Assembly: GCA_027483665.1 (NCBI GenBank) | Contig: JAIXUC010000039.1 | Location: forward strand, 31,814-95,813 | Direction of reading: 5' to 3' | From: Comamonadaceae bacterium | Lineage (GTDB): Bacteria; Pseudomonadota; Gammaproteobacteria; Burkholderiales; Burkholderiaceae_C | DNA: 64,000 nucleotides | Program-made: the position numbers and the translations under genes | Shown here: positions 28,101 through 38,002 of the stretch, one piece after another | Layout of the letters: each line of letters begins with the position of its first letter | How positions within the stretch are numbered: position 1 is the stretch's first letter | Notes under the pieces: generated by a model | Database searches by the model: none | What the model saw: only the letters and a program-made list of their open reading frames with translations | Told to the model about the DNA's origin: nothing

Positions 28101-29066
28101 CTAATCGCCACCTGGGTCGCCACCTTGGTTCATCAGGCGGCGCTGACGCTCGGTGAATTCTTTGTAGGTGTCGATGCCGCGCAGTTGAAGAATGGTGTTG
28201 CGAACCGCAGCCTCGACCAGCACCGCGATGTTGCGGCCAGCCACCACCTGGATGACCACCTTGCGAATGGGTACATCCAGTACATCTTGCGTGAGCGGCT
28301 CGTGGGGCAGGCGGTCGTAGTCACGCTCCAGCGTCTCGCGCCGCACGAGGTGCACGATCAGCTTGAGCCGCATGCGCCTGCGCACCGCCGTTTCACCAAA
28401 GATGCCGCGGATGTCCAACAGCCCAATGCCACGTACTTCCAGCAGGTTTTGCAGCAACTCTGGGCAGCGCCCTTCAACCGTGGTTTGGTTGATACGGAAA
28501 AAGTCGACCGCGTCGTCTGCCACCAAACCGTTGCCGCGCGAGATCAACTCCAGCCCCAGCTCACTTTTACCCAGGCCCGACTCGCCGGTGATGAGCACGC
28601 CCAAGCCCAAAATGTCCATGAACACGCCATGCATCAAGGCCCGGTCGGCAAAGTGCTTGGACAGATAGGCGCGCAGCACGTCGATGACGAAAGCCGACGA
28701 CTCCGGCGTGGCAAACATAGGAATCTGTGCGCGCTCGCACATGGACAGCAAAGCGTCGGGTGCGGTCTGCCCGTCAGCCAGCACCAACATGGGTGGCTCC
28801 AGGGTGACGATGCGGGAGATGCGTCTGGCGCAGTCTTCTGGCGTGGCGTTGGTGAGGTAGGCGATTTCGCGCGCACCCAGAATTTGCAGCCGGTAAGGGT
28901 GGATGTAATTGAGGTAGCCCACCAAGTCAGCACCAGACCTGGCGGCGCGCACCGCGACTTCATCAAATCGGCGCTCAGAGGCTCCCAGGCCTGCAATCCA
29001 TTCCCAATCGAGCTTGGCGCGGAACTCCTCGAAGAGAACGTCCGCGCTGACCACCGTGGGTTTCAT
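28101..29066 (-). CDS. hprK: HPr kinase/phosphorylase
   Basis: HprK phosphorylates and dephosphorylates HPr of the phosphotransferase regulatory system. The 321-residue protein has the P-loop [14 protein letters not shown], the catalytic DDAVDF, and the family signature around [20 protein letters not shown]. It lies 14 bases after ptsN. In betaproteobacteria such incomplete PTS systems are regulatory, not for sugar import. Confidence 0.96.
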   Translation of the reverse strand: MKPTVVSADVLFEEFRAKLDWEWIAGLGASERRFDEVAVRAARSGADLVGYLNYIHPYRLQILGAREIAYLTNATPEDCARRISRIVTLEPPMLVLADGQTAPDALLSMCERAQIPMFATPESSAFVIDVLRAYLSKHFADRALMHGVFMDILGLGVLITGESGLGKSELGLELISRGNGLVADDAVDFFRINQTTVEGRCPELLQNLLEVRGIGLLDIRGIFGETAVRRRMRLKLIVHLVRRETLERDYDRLPHEPLTQDVLDVPIRKVVIQVVAGRNIAVLVEAAVRNTILQLRGIDTYKEFTERQRRLMNQGGDPGGD

Positions 29067-29080
29067 GCGCGATCAGCGCC

Positions 29081-29548
29081 TCAGACGGGTTGTGCCGACT
29101 GCCAAGTGGCGATGAGCTGGTGCAACTCGGCAGCGTCGCTGGCCGACTTGATTTTCTCGCGCAGCGCAACATCGCTCAACAACTCGGCAATTTCAGACAA
29201 GATTTCCAAGTGTTTTTGGGTTGCCGCTTCGGGCACCAGCAGGAATATCAGTAAGCCAACCGGCTTTTCGTCCGGGGCATCAAAGCCAATGGCCTCGCCC
29301 AGTTGCAGCACCGCGGCCATGGGTGCCTTCAGGCCCTTGATTCGTCCGTGGGGAATGGCCACGCCGTGACCCAGCCCTGTAGAACCCAAGCGCTCTCTGG
29401 CGAACAAGCTGTCCGTGATGAGCGCACGGCTGAGACCATGCAAGTTCTCGAACAGCAGGCCAGCCTCTTCAAACGCCCGCTTTTTGCTGGTGGCATCTAC
29501 CTGCACGAGCACCTGCGTGACGGGCAGGATAGAGGACAGTCGGTTCAT
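29081..29548 (-). CDS. ptsN: PTS-Ntr EIIA component
   Basis: The 155-residue nitrogen-type PTS phosphoacceptor starts MNRLSSILPVTQVLVQVDATS at 29548. The phosphorylated histidine lies in GHGVAIPHGRIKGL, with a typical C-terminal LSEIAELLSDVALREKI. It normally works with PtsO/PtsP to regulate potassium transport and stress responses. Here it is next to hprK and downstream of hpf, but a terminator separates it from hpf, so it needs its own promoter in 29549-29626. Confidence 0.95.
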   Translation of the reverse strand: MNRLSSILPVTQVLVQVDATSKKRAFEEAGLLFENLHGLSRALITDSLFARERLGSTGLGHGVAIPHGRIKGLKAPMAAVLQLGEAIGFDAPDEKPVGLLIFLLVPEAATQKHLEILSEIAELLSDVALREKIKSASDAAELHQLIATWQSAQPV

Positions 29549-29626
29549 AAGGGGGCCGATTATGCACGTCGGTTTTGTGCAAGCAAGCCGCTCGTGGAGG
29601 TCTTTGCGCAAGCCCGCGCACCCATC

Positions 29627-29655
29627 AAAAAAGCCGACCCTGGGTCGGCTTTTTT
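29627..29655. terminator. Bidirectional intrinsic terminator between hpf and ptsN
   Basis: A perfect inverted repeat (AGCCGACC/GGTCGGCT) is flanked on one side by six A and on the other by six T, so it is terminator-shaped on both strands. It lies 20 bases beyond the hpf stop on the minus strand and upstream of ptsN. Confidence 0.85.
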
Positions 29656-29674
29656 GTAGAGCATCAGTTGGGCA

Positions 29675-30004
29675 TCACATCAAGCGCTTGGTTGCCACGT
29701 GGTGGTGATCCTGAATGCGGTCCTTGTGTCGCACCACCTGGCGGTCCAGTTTGTCCACCAAGTCGTCTACCGCGGCATAGAGGTCTTCGTGGGCGCTTTC
29801 GGCGAAGAGATCGCTGCCCTTGACGTGGATGTTGCACTCGGCGCGCTGTCGTCGCTGCTTTTCCTTTTGCTTCTCAACGGTCAGCAACACCTTGACGTCT
29901 ACCAGCTGGTCGAAATGGCGGGTGATGCGATCCAGCTTGGTCGTCACGTAGCTGCGCAGTGCAGGCGTGACCTCGAGGTGGTGTCCACTGATCGTCAGGT
30001 TCAT
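29675..30004 (-). CDS. hpf: Ribosome hibernation-promoting factor
   Basis: The 109-residue short-form HPF/YhbH binds the ribosomal small subunit in stationary phase. It starts [20 protein letters not shown] at 30004, with the basic and acidic surfaces typical of the family ([39 protein letters not shown]). The CCTGGAGG-like sequence upstream gives a ribosome-binding site. rpoN, which usually precedes hpf, is missing here: an MFS gene is upstream instead. Confidence 0.95.
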   Translation of the reverse strand: MNLTISGHHLEVTPALRSYVTTKLDRITRHFDQLVDVKVLLTVEKQKEKQRRQRAECNIHVKGSDLFAESAHEDLYAAVDDLVDKLDRQVVRHKDRIQDHHHVATKRLM

Positions 30005-30176
30005 AAGGGGCCTCCAGGTGGGTAGGAAATGGGCGCTATTCAACACGGCGCCGGGGCCAGTCGGATCGACCGACCTCCGACTCACTATGCTCCCAACAGC
30101 CTTCAGAGGCAACCACTGCTTGCGGTGCACTGCAGCAAAAAAAGCCCGTCCTTGCGTGAGGCCACTGCCTGGCGCT

Positions 30177-31430
30177 TCAGGCCGCTGCAGGCGTGTTGCT
30201 GTGAACCACCAGCCGGGCAGCCAGAGCGATGGAACACAGGCTGGCTGCTGCGCCCACCAAAGCAGCCACCCAGTAGTTTTGAATCATGCCTTGGGGATCC
30301 CTGGAAATGATGCTTGCGCCGACCAGGGCTGCAAGGCCCATGGCGGCTGATTGCACAGAGGAATTCAGCGTCATGAAGGTGCCGCGCAGTTCAGGGCGTG
30401 CGGCGGCTGTCAACAGCGCCATACCGGGAATCATGCGCCCACTCATGGCCACGAAGAACAGCGTGGACACCATGAACGCCAGCCACCAAGGTGCGCCTTG
30501 CAGCAGGGTCAGGCCCATGAGCGGTATGAGCACCAGCCAGGCCATGGCCTTGAACACGCGCACCTTGCCTGCGCGGTCTGTGATGCGGCCAATCCATCGG
30601 GCCGCCAACAAGGTGCCGACGCCGCCGCACAGATAGAGATAGGGAATCTGGTCGGCACGCAGGCCGACATTGCTTTGCATGAACAGCGTGATGTAGGGAA
30701 TGACCGGAAAGCCAGTGCCCATCAGCAAAGCAGAAAAGCCAAAAGCGCGCAGATGGTTCGGGTCGCGCAGCACGGCGCGCAGCGAACCAAAGACTTCCAA
30801 GCTGGCGCTTGAGCGTTGGCCTCGCAGGTGGGAGTCCAGCACGGGCATGGTGGCCGCAGCGGCCACGGCCAGCAGCACGCACAGCGCGGCGATGCCGAAA
30901 AAAGGCGCGTGCCAGTTGAGGTGCGTGGCCAGCAACAGGCCCAGAGGTACGCCAGCCACCGTAGATACAGAGAAAGAAGTCATGACGATAGACATGGCAC
31001 GCCCTCTGCGCTCAAAAGGAACGGTGTCAGCCACGATGGTGTGCGACAAGGCTGACAACACGCCGCCAAACACACCGGCCAGAATCCGCGCCATCATCAA
31101 AGCGCCGTAGCTGGGCGCCAGGCCGCAAGCCAACGTGGCCAGACCAAACAGGACGTAGAGCACCAACAGCAAGCGCTTGCGACCGAAGCGGTCGATGTAG
31201 GTGGCTGCCACCAAGCCTGAAAGACCCGCTGCCAAGGTGTAGGCCGACACCAAGGCACCAAACTGCGCATCGCTGATGCCGAACAACTGGGTCAGCTGCG
31301 GCCCCAGCGGCATCATGATCATGAAATCCAGGATGTGTGTGAACTGGATGCCCGCCAGTGTGATCAGCAACCAGAGTTCGCGACGCGGACTGAGTGTGGC
31401 TGGTGTTGTCTGAGGGGTCGTCGGGGTCAT
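30177..31430 (-). CDS. Major facilitator superfamily transporter (AraJ/PucI-like, drug-exporter type)
   Basis: The 417-residue protein has twelve predicted membrane segments and the MFS signature between helices 2 and 3 ([20 protein letters not shown]), with [20 protein letters not shown] typical of 12-helix exporters and sugar-efflux relatives. The substrate cannot be inferred. It stands between hpf and divergent corA, in the position where rpoN might be expected. Confidence is good for the superfamily, low for any function. Confidence 0.85.
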   Translation of the reverse strand: MTPTTPQTTPATLSPRRELWLLITLAGIQFTHILDFMIMMPLGPQLTQLFGISDAQFGALVSAYTLAAGLSGLVAATYIDRFGRKRLLLVLYVLFGLATLACGLAPSYGALMMARILAGVFGGVLSALSHTIVADTVPFERRGRAMSIVMTSFSVSTVAGVPLGLLLATHLNWHAPFFGIAALCVLLAVAAAATMPVLDSHLRGQRSSASLEVFGSLRAVLRDPNHLRAFGFSALLMGTGFPVIPYITLFMQSNVGLRADQIPYLYLCGGVGTLLAARWIGRITDRAGKVRVFKAMAWLVLIPLMGLTLLQGAPWWLAFMVSTLFFVAMSGRMIPGMALLTAAARPELRGTFMTLNSSVQSAAMGLAALVGASIISRDPQGMIQNYWVAALVGAAASLCSIALAARLVVHSNTPAAA

Positions 31431-31495
31431 GGGTGCAAGGCATCATACGGAGCGGGTGGTTTCGGCCGGACCCCGTCCAATCATGGGAGTGAGCC

Positions 31496-32482
31496 ATGCT
31501 CAACATCTTTTCGCTGGCCAACGGTCGGCTGGTGCAAGAAGAAATCGATTCGCTGGAAGAGCTGGCCCGTTTTCAACCCATCTGGGTTGACCTAGAGTCG
31601 CCCACGCCTGAAGAAAAGCGCTGGGTGATGCAGCACTACGCGCTGTCCATCCCCGATGACGCGATGGACGAAGACATTGAAGAGTCGGCGCGTTTTTACG
31701 AAGAAGACAACGGCGATCTGCACATCCGCTCGGACTTCTTGGTGGCCGATGCCGAAGAGCCGCGCACGGTGCGTGTGGCTTTCATCTTGCACCAGCACAA
31801 GATCGACGCCGGCGGGCCCGGCCTGCTGTTTTCCATCCACGACGAAGACGTGCCGGTGTTTCGGCTGCTGCGTTTGCGTGCTCGGCGCGCACCGGGCTTG
31901 ATTGAAAACGCCAAGGAAGTGCTGCTGAAATTGTTCGATGCGGATGCCGAGTATTCAGCGGACACCCTCGAGGAAATCTACGACGCGCTGGAGTTGGTCA
32001 GTGCCAAGGTGCTGGCCGGTGCCGTCACCGACGCTCTGGCCAGCGAAGTACTGGGGGCGATTGCCCGCCACGAAGACATGAATGGCCGCATCCGCCGAAA
32101 CATGATGGACACGCGCCGCGCGGTGAGCTTCATGATGCGCAGCCGCATGTTGAACGCCGATCAGTTCGAAGAAGCTCGGCAAATTCTGCGCGACATCGAC
32201 TCACTGGACTCGCACACCGCGTTTCTGTTCGACAAGATCAACTTCTTGATGGACGCCACGGTGGGTTTCATCAACATCAATCAGAACAAGATCATCAAAA
32301 TCTTCTCGGTGGCCAGCGTCGCGCTGCTGCCGCCCACGCTGATAGCCAGCCTCTACGGCATGAACTTCCAGCACATGCCGGAGCTGGCCCAAACCTGGGG
32401 CTACCCCTACGCCTTGGCACTCATGGCCGCCAGCGCGGTGGTGCCCATGTGGTACTTCAGAAAACGGGGCTGGCTGGCTTGA
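31496..32482 (+). CDS. corA: CorA-family magnesium/cobalt channel
   Basis: The 328-residue protein has a large N-terminal cytoplasmic domain and two C-terminal membrane helices. The selectivity motif GMN occurs in LIASLYGMNFQHMPELAQTW between the helices, the defining CorA feature. The C-terminus ends with basic residues (WYFRKRGWLA). The gene is monocistronic and converges with mtnN eight bases away. Confidence 0.95.
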   Translation: MLNIFSLANGRLVQEEIDSLEELARFQPIWVDLESPTPEEKRWVMQHYALSIPDDAMDEDIEESARFYEEDNGDLHIRSDFLVADAEEPRTVRVAFILHQHKIDAGGPGLLFSIHDEDVPVFRLLRLRARRAPGLIENAKEVLLKLFDADAEYSADTLEEIYDALELVSAKVLAGAVTDALASEVLGAIARHEDMNGRIRRNMMDTRRAVSFMMRSRMLNADQFEEARQILRDIDSLDSHTAFLFDKINFLMDATVGFININQNKIIKIFSVASVALLPPTLIASLYGMNFQHMPELAQTWGYPYALALMAASAVVPMWYFRKRGWLA

Positions 32483-32490
32483 GTGAGCCG

Positions 32491-33207
32491 TCAGCGCTGA
32501 GCAGGCCAACGCGCCATGAACGCACCCAAGATGGCTGCCGAGTAAGGGCTGGCAACGGTGTTGATGAAGCGCTGGAAGTCGACACTGGCAGCTTCGTCAG
32601 CGCGGTCTGAGATGGTGCGCACCGCGGCGAAAGGAATGCCGAAGTCGTGACAGACCTGTGCGATGGCGGCGCCTTCCATTTCAACAGCGAGTGCGTCGGG
32701 TGTGTGGTCCCGCAGGGTTCGTGCGTGGGCGCTGCTGGACACAAAGCGGTCACCGCTGATGACCAAGCCTTCATGCAGCCGGGCCTGCGGCAGCCCTTGG
32801 CGCACCGCGGCGCACAAGGCATCGCTCAACGCCGGATCGGTTTGAAAGCGTGACTTTCCTGTCAACGGCACTTCGTGCTGCGGGAACAAAGGCGAAGCGT
32901 CCATGTCGTGCTGCAAAAACTCACGGGCCACGACCACATCGCCCACTTGCACGCCCTGCCGCAAGCCCCCGGCCACGCCGGTGAAAACGATGGCGCGGGC
33001 CTGAAAGTGTGTGACCAACGCTGTGGCGGTGCTGGCGGCCGCCACTTTGCCTATGCGTGAGAGCACGGTCACCACCGGCTGCCCGGCCCACAAGCCCAGA
33101 AAATGCTCACGGCCACCCACCACCGCCCGGCCCCGCTGCTGCAGGGACGCCAAAGTCAGAACGGCTGAGAGCTCCTCTTGCAGCGCGGCGACGATGGCAA
33201 TGCTCAT
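32491..33207 (-). CDS. mtnN: 5'-methylthioadenosine/S-adenosylhomocysteine nucleosidase
   Basis: The 238-residue nucleoside phosphorylase-fold enzyme cleaves the glycosidic bond of MTA and SAH, recycling by-products of methylation. It has the N-terminal IAIVAALQEELSAVL, the FTGVAGGLRQGVQVGDVVVA segment, and the substrate-binding AVEMEGAAIAQVCHDF. SAH removal is relevant to the methyltransferase CrtF encoded downstream, but that is general metabolism. It lies seven bases from the fadD stop. Confidence 0.88.
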   Translation of the reverse strand: MSIAIVAALQEELSAVLTLASLQQRGRAVVGGREHFLGLWAGQPVVTVLSRIGKVAAASTATALVTHFQARAIVFTGVAGGLRQGVQVGDVVVAREFLQHDMDASPLFPQHEVPLTGKSRFQTDPALSDALCAAVRQGLPQARLHEGLVISGDRFVSSSAHARTLRDHTPDALAVEMEGAAIAQVCHDFGIPFAAVRTISDRADEAASVDFQRFINTVASPYSAAILGAFMARWPAQR

Positions 33208-33214
33208 GCCGCCG

Positions 33215-34894
33215 TCACTTCTTGTCGCGCAACTCCCGGCGCAGAATTTTGCCGACTGGTGTTTTGGGCAAGTCGGTGCGGAACTCGATCACCTTGGGCT
33301 GCTTGTAGCCGGTCAGGTTGGCTTTGCAGTACTCGCGCACTTGCGCTTCGGTCAGGGCCGGGTTCTTCTTGACGATGACCAGCTTCACAGCCTCGCCGGT
33401 TTTGTCATCGGCCACGCCCACCACGGCGCACTCCATCACGCCGTCGAGCTGGGCCACCACGTCTTCCACTTCGTTCGGGTAGACGTTGAAGCCGCTCACC
33501 AAGACCATGTCTTTTTTGCGATCGATGATCTTGAAGAAACCACGCTCATCGACGATGCCGATATCGCCCGACTTGAAGTAGCCGTCAGCCGTCATGACCT
33601 TGGCGGTCTCATCAGGCCGCTGCCAATAACCAGCCATCACCTGTGGCCCTTTGATGGCGATCTCACCCGGCTGACCCTGCGCCGTGACTTCCACACCCTC
33701 ATCGTCCAGCAGCTTCATGTACGTGCTGGGGATGGGCAGACCGATGGTGCCCGTGAATTCGGTGCCGGTGGTGGGGTTGCAACTGGCTGAAGGGCTGGTC
33801 TCCGATAGGCCGTAGCCTTCGCAAATGGGGCAACCGGTCTTCTCCAGCCACAGTTTGGCCACGGCACCTTGCACCGCCATGCCGCCGCCCAGCGACACCT
33901 TGAGGTTGCTCCAATTCACCGTGTTGAAGTCGGGGTGGTTGGCCAAGCCATTGAACAGCGTGTTGACTGCTGGAAAGCTGTGAAAGGTGTGCTTGGACAG
34001 CTCTTTCAACACTGCGGGCAAATCGCGCGGATTGGGAATGAGGATGTTTTTGCCGCCCGTGCGCAGCGACAGCATCATGTTCACTGTGAAGGCGAAGATG
34101 TGATAGAGCGGCAGGGCGCATACCGTGGTGGGTTGCTCGTCAGACGGGATCTTGGCCATTTGCGGCGCATTCCAAGCCTCGGACTGCAACACATTGGCCA
34201 CCACGTTGCGGTGCAACAGCACCGCGCCTTTGGACACGCCCGTGGTGCCGCCGGTGTACTGCAACACGGCCACATCGTCGGGCTTGATGTCGGGCCGCGC
34301 CAGCGTTGCGCGCGTGCCAATGGCGACAGCTTCGTTGAAGCGCACAGCGCCGGGCAGATGGAAGGCCGGCACCATCTTCTTGACGTTGCGAACCACGTAA
34401 TTCACCAAGGCGCCCTTGAGCAAGCCCAGACGGTCGCCCATGGCGCAGAGCACCACATGCTTGACTGGGGTGGCCGCGATGCATTGCTCCAGCGTGGCGG
34501 CGAAGTTCTCGATGATGACGATGGCCTTGGAGCCAGAGTCTTTGAGCTGGTGCTCCAGCTCGCGCGGCGTGTAGAGCGGGTTCACGTTCACGACCACAAA
34601 GCCCGCGCGCAGGATGGCTGCCACGGCCATGGGGTACTGCGGCACGTTGGGCATCATGATGGCCACTCGGTCGCCCCGGACCAGACCCAGTCCCTGTAAA
34701 TAAGCCGCAAAGGCTTGGCTGATGCTGTCGGTCTCACCGAAGGTGACGTCCTTGCCCAGAAAACTGTAGGCCACTCGGTCGCTGTACTGGCGGAAGCTTT
34801 GCTCCATCAGGGCCACCAACGAGCTGTATTGGCTCGGATCAATGTCAGCAGGCACCCCGGGTGGGTAGGCCTTGAGCCACGGGCGATCGGTCAT
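33215..34894 (-). CDS. fadD: Long-chain-fatty-acid-CoA ligase
   Basis: The enzyme activates fatty acids to acyl-CoA through an acyl-AMP intermediate. The 559-residue ANL-superfamily protein starts MTDRPWLKAYPPGVPADIDP. It has the AMP-binding P-loop YTGGTTGVSKGAVLLHRNV, the CEGYGLSETSPSA motif, SGDIGIVDERGFFKIIDRKKDM and the C-terminal catalytic lysine in LPKTPVGKILRRELR. These fit FadD closely. Confidence 0.95.
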   Translation of the reverse strand: MTDRPWLKAYPPGVPADIDPSQYSSLVALMEQSFRQYSDRVAYSFLGKDVTFGETDSISQAFAAYLQGLGLVRGDRVAIMMPNVPQYPMAVAAILRAGFVVVNVNPLYTPRELEHQLKDSGSKAIVIIENFAATLEQCIAATPVKHVVLCAMGDRLGLLKGALVNYVVRNVKKMVPAFHLPGAVRFNEAVAIGTRATLARPDIKPDDVAVLQYTGGTTGVSKGAVLLHRNVVANVLQSEAWNAPQMAKIPSDEQPTTVCALPLYHIFAFTVNMMLSLRTGGKNILIPNPRDLPAVLKELSKHTFHSFPAVNTLFNGLANHPDFNTVNWSNLKVSLGGGMAVQGAVAKLWLEKTGCPICEGYGLSETSPSASCNPTTGTEFTGTIGLPIPSTYMKLLDDEGVEVTAQGQPGEIAIKGPQVMAGYWQRPDETAKVMTADGYFKSGDIGIVDERGFFKIIDRKKDMVLVSGFNVYPNEVEDVVAQLDGVMECAVVGVADDKTGEAVKLVIVKKNPALTEAQVREYCKANLTGYKQPKVIEFRTDLPKTPVGKILRRELRDKK

Positions 34895-34994
34895 TGTTGT
34901 CTCCAGCTTGCTTGGGCGATGTAGCCAACTCACGCTGGGGATTGTCCCGGCCCGCAACAGGGCAATTTCCCTGTGTTTTCCCTTAGGGCTCGCT

Positions 34995-35013
34995 GCTGGC
35001 CGCGGCGGCCAGC
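34995..35013 (-). terminator. GC-rich hairpin after pntB (possible terminator)
   Basis: GCTGGCC-N5-GGCCAGC forms a perfect seven-pair stem five bases beyond the pntB stop. There is no long U-tract after it, so termination is uncertain. A second inverted repeat, ACAGGG-N6-CCCTGT at 34957-34974, follows. Confidence 0.4.
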
Positions 35014-35017
35014 GCCT

Positions 35018-36439
35018 TCACTCGATGGCTTTGACCATGTCCTCGACCACCTTCTTGGCGTCGCCGAACACCATCATGGTCTTGTCCATGTAAAAAAGTT
35101 CGTTGTCCAACCCAGCGTAGCCCGCAGCCATGGAGCGCTTGTTGACGATCACGGTCTTGGCTTTGTAGGCCTCCAGAATCGGCATGCCGTAGATGGGGCT
35201 GCCCTTGGTCAGCGCCGCCGGGTTCACGACGTCGTTGGCACCCAAGATGATGGCGACATCCGCCTGGCCGAATTCGCCGTTGATGTCTTCCATTTCGAAG
35301 ACTTGGTCATATGGCACTTCGGCTTCGGCCAACAGCACGTTCATGTGGCCCGGCATGCGCCCAGCCACGGGGTGAATGGCGTATTTCACGTTCACGCCTT
35401 TTTCTGTGAGCTTGGCGGCCAGTTCCTTCACGGCGTGCTGAGCGCGCGCCACGGCCAAGCCGTAGCCGGGCACGATCACCACCGTCTCTGCGTTGCCCAG
35501 CACGAATGCGGCGTCTTCGGCGCTACCGCTTTTCACGCTGCGCTGCTCGGTGCTGCCAGCCGCTGCTGCCGTGGCCTCTCCGCCAAAGCCACCCAAGATG
35601 ACGTTGAAGAAGGAGCGGTTCATGGCCTTGCACATGATGTAGCTCAGGATCGCGCCCGAGCTGCCCACCAATGAGCCCGCGATGATCAACATGCTGTTGT
35701 TCAAGCTGAAACCAATGCCAGCTGCCGCCCAACCGGAGTAGCTGTTGAGCATGGACACCACCACCGGCATGTCGGCACCGCCAATGGGAATGATGATGAG
35801 GACGCCCAAAACAAACGCGATGGCCAGCAGCAACACCACGTCGATCTTGGCCTCGCTGATGGTGTAGCCCACGATGAAGAACAGCAGCGCCAGACCGAGC
35901 CCCAAGTTCAACAGGTGCTGGCCCTTGAACTGAACCGGCGCGCCTTGGAACAAGCGAAATTTGTACTTACCGCTCAGCTTGCCAAAAGCAATGACGCTGC
36001 CGCTGAAGGTGATGGCACCAATGGCCGCACCCAAAGCCAATTCCAGCCGGTTGCCATAGGGGATGGGGCCGCCCACTGGCGCGATGCCAAAAGCCCAAGG
36101 CTCCACCACCACGGCGATGGCGATGAAGACCGCCGCCAAGCCGATCATGCTGTGCATGAAGGCCACCAGCTCGGGCATTTTGGTCATCTCCACGCGCTGC
36201 GCCATCAAGGTGCCTGCGCTACCGCCCACGAGCAGGCCCAGCAAGACCCAGCCCAGCCCAATGGGCGTGCCCGCCAGTTCCAAGATGAGCAGGCCGGTGG
36301 TCACCACCGCAATGCCCATGCCGACCATGCCGAACAAGTTACCGCGGATAGAGCTGGTCGGGTGGCTCAGGCCTTTGAGCGCCTGGATGAAGCAGACGCT
36401 GGCCACGAGGTACATCAAAGTCACCAAATTAAGGCTCAT
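35018..36439 (-). CDS. pntB: NAD(P) transhydrogenase subunit beta
   Basis: PntB is the membrane and NADP-binding subunit of proton-translocating transhydrogenase, which makes NADPH from NADH using the proton gradient. The 473-residue protein starts MSLNLVTLMYLVASVCFIQA at 36439. It has about nine hydrophobic segments and the C-terminal NADP-binding domain (VVIVPGYGLAVARAQHAVKE, HPVAGRMPGHMNVLLAEAEV). It overlaps the preceding gene by four bases. Confidence 0.97.
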   Translation of the reverse strand: MSLNLVTLMYLVASVCFIQALKGLSHPTSSIRGNLFGMVGMGIAVVTTGLLILELAGTPIGLGWVLLGLLVGGSAGTLMAQRVEMTKMPELVAFMHSMIGLAAVFIAIAVVVEPWAFGIAPVGGPIPYGNRLELALGAAIGAITFSGSVIAFGKLSGKYKFRLFQGAPVQFKGQHLLNLGLGLALLFFIVGYTISEAKIDVVLLLAIAFVLGVLIIIPIGGADMPVVVSMLNSYSGWAAAGIGFSLNNSMLIIAGSLVGSSGAILSYIMCKAMNRSFFNVILGGFGGEATAAAAGSTEQRSVKSGSAEDAAFVLGNAETVVIVPGYGLAVARAQHAVKELAAKLTEKGVNVKYAIHPVAGRMPGHMNVLLAEAEVPYDQVFEMEDINGEFGQADVAIILGANDVVNPAALTKGSPIYGMPILEAYKAKTVIVNKRSMAAGYAGLDNELFYMDKTMMVFGDAKKVVEDMVKAIE

Positions 36440-36756
36440 GCCTTGTCTCCCGCTGCTGGTGCTTTGCGCTCTTTCTTCTTGAACATTTCCAGCATGCGCC
36501 GCGTGACGAGGAAGCCGCCGAAAACGTTGACCGCGCACAGCGCCACGGCCAGCACACCCATGGTCTTGCCCAAGGTGGTTTCGGTGAGCGCTGCGGCCAA
36601 CATGGCACCCACGATGACGATGGCGCTGACCGCATTGGTCACGGCCATCAGCGGCGTGTGAAGCGCAGGCGTCACGGTCCACACGACGTGGTAGCCGACG
36701 TAGATGGCCAGCACAAAGATGATGAGGTTGGTGATGGTGGGAGAAACGATGTCCAT
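36436..36756 (-). CDS. pntAB: NAD(P) transhydrogenase subunit alpha, membrane part
   Basis: The 106-residue protein carries three hydrophobic segments and corresponds to the C-terminal membrane portion of E. coli PntA. The split into separate soluble and membrane alpha genes is normal in many proteobacteria. It is three bases after pntAA and overlaps pntB by four. Confidence 0.95.
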   Translation of the reverse strand: MDIVSPTITNLIIFVLAIYVGYHVVWTVTPALHTPLMAVTNAVSAIVIVGAMLAAALTETTLGKTMGVLAVALCAVNVFGGFLVTRRMLEMFKKKERKAPAAGDKA

Positions 36757-36759
36757 GGC

Positions 36760-37902
36760 TTACTTTCTTTTGACGTCGCCGCCTTGGGTCATGAGGCAGG
36801 CCATGACGATGTCGTCATCGGCGGGCACTTGCAAAGCGCCGTCTTTGCTGATGACCAGTTTCAGGAAATCGAGCACGTTGCGTGCATACAAGCTGCTGGC
36901 GTCTGCCGCTACCAATGCAGGGATGTTGGTTTCGCCCACCAAAGTCACGCCGTGGCGCACCACCGTTTGTCCGGCCTCGGTCAGCGGGCAGTTGCCGCCG
37001 GCCTCGCCATGTGGGCCTACCGGGCCTTTGCCAGCAGCCATGTCCACGATGACGCTGCCGGGTTTCATGGCGCGCACCATGTCTTCCGTCACCAACACAG
37101 GGGCTGGACGCCCCGGAATCAGCGCGGTGCTGATGACGATGTCAGCCGCCGCAACCTTTTTGGCTACTTCCACCTTCTGCCGGTCCAGCCAACTTGGCGG
37201 CATGGGCCGTGCATAACCGCCGACGCCTTCAGCGGCTTCTTTTTCTTCCGCCGTCTCGTAGGGCACGTCGATGAACTTGGCACCCAGCGACTCGACCTGT
37301 TCTTTCACGCTGGGACGCACGTCGGTGGCTTCGATGACTGCACCCAGCCGCTTGGCGGTGGCAATGGCCTGCAGGCCCGCAACGCCCACGCCCAGCACCA
37401 CCACGCGCGCTGCTTTGATGGTGCCTGCTGCGGTCATCAACATGGGGAATAGGCGCTGGTAGCGGTCGGCGGCCAGCATGACCGCCTTGTAGCCTGCGAT
37501 GTTGGCTTGGCTGGACAGCACGTCCATGCTCTGGGCCCGGGTGGTGCGGGGTGCGGCCTCCAGCGCAAAGCTGGTCAGGCCAGCTTGCGCCAAGCGCGCC
37601 AGGCCTTCGGCGTCGAAAGGGTTGAGCATGCCAACCAAGGCCCCGCCCGAACGCATCAAACCCAGTTCGTTGGCGAATGGGCTGCGCACCTTCAATACCA
37701 AGTCTGCGCCGAAGGCGGCAGCCGCGTCGGTGATTTCGGCGCCGGCAGCGGCAAAGGCCTCGTCGGTGGCGCTGGCAGCCAAGCCAGCGCCCGACTGAAC
37801 CCGCACGACATGGCCCTGGGCTTTCAGCTTCTTGACGGTCTCCGGCGTGGCGGCGACACGGGTTTCACCCACCGTCGTTTCGGTGGGCACACCAATCAGC
37901 AT
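36760..37902 (-). CDS. pntAA: NAD(P) transhydrogenase subunit alpha, NAD-binding part
   Basis: The 380-residue soluble domain is related to alanine dehydrogenase. It starts MLIGVPTETTVGETRVAATP, has the dinucleotide motif VVLGVGVAGLQAIATAKRLG, and the QDQ-loop-type R-S-x-D variant region TTRAQSMDVLSSQANIAGYK. It is first in the pntAA-pntAB-pntB operon, which is divergent from the photosynthesis cluster. NADPH supply is important for bacteriochlorophyll synthesis, but physical proximity alone does not prove a functional link. Confidence 0.96.
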   Translation of the reverse strand: MLIGVPTETTVGETRVAATPETVKKLKAQGHVVRVQSGAGLAASATDEAFAAAGAEITDAAAAFGADLVLKVRSPFANELGLMRSGGALVGMLNPFDAEGLARLAQAGLTSFALEAAPRTTRAQSMDVLSSQANIAGYKAVMLAADRYQRLFPMLMTAAGTIKAARVVVLGVGVAGLQAIATAKRLGAVIEATDVRPSVKEQVESLGAKFIDVPYETAEEKEAAEGVGGYARPMPPSWLDRQKVEVAKKVAAADIVISTALIPGRPAPVLVTEDMVRAMKPGSVIVDMAAGKGPVGPHGEAGGNCPLTEAGQTVVRHGVTLVGETNIPALVAADASSLYARNVLDFLKLVISKDGALQVPADDDIVMACLMTQGGDVKRK

Positions 37903-38002
37903 GGGCTGTCTCCTGAGGGGTTCTGAGAATGGGCGCGTAGCTTAACTGAGAATGCGGCGCTGTCTGGGGCCACTCTTCGAGCGCATCCTGCCCATCCAAC
38001 CC

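Noticed and set aside
34957..34974. Inverted repeat ACAGGG-N6-CCCTGT as a separate terminator
   Set aside because: The T-rich side is on the plus strand, where no gene ends; it may be part of the fadD promoter region.
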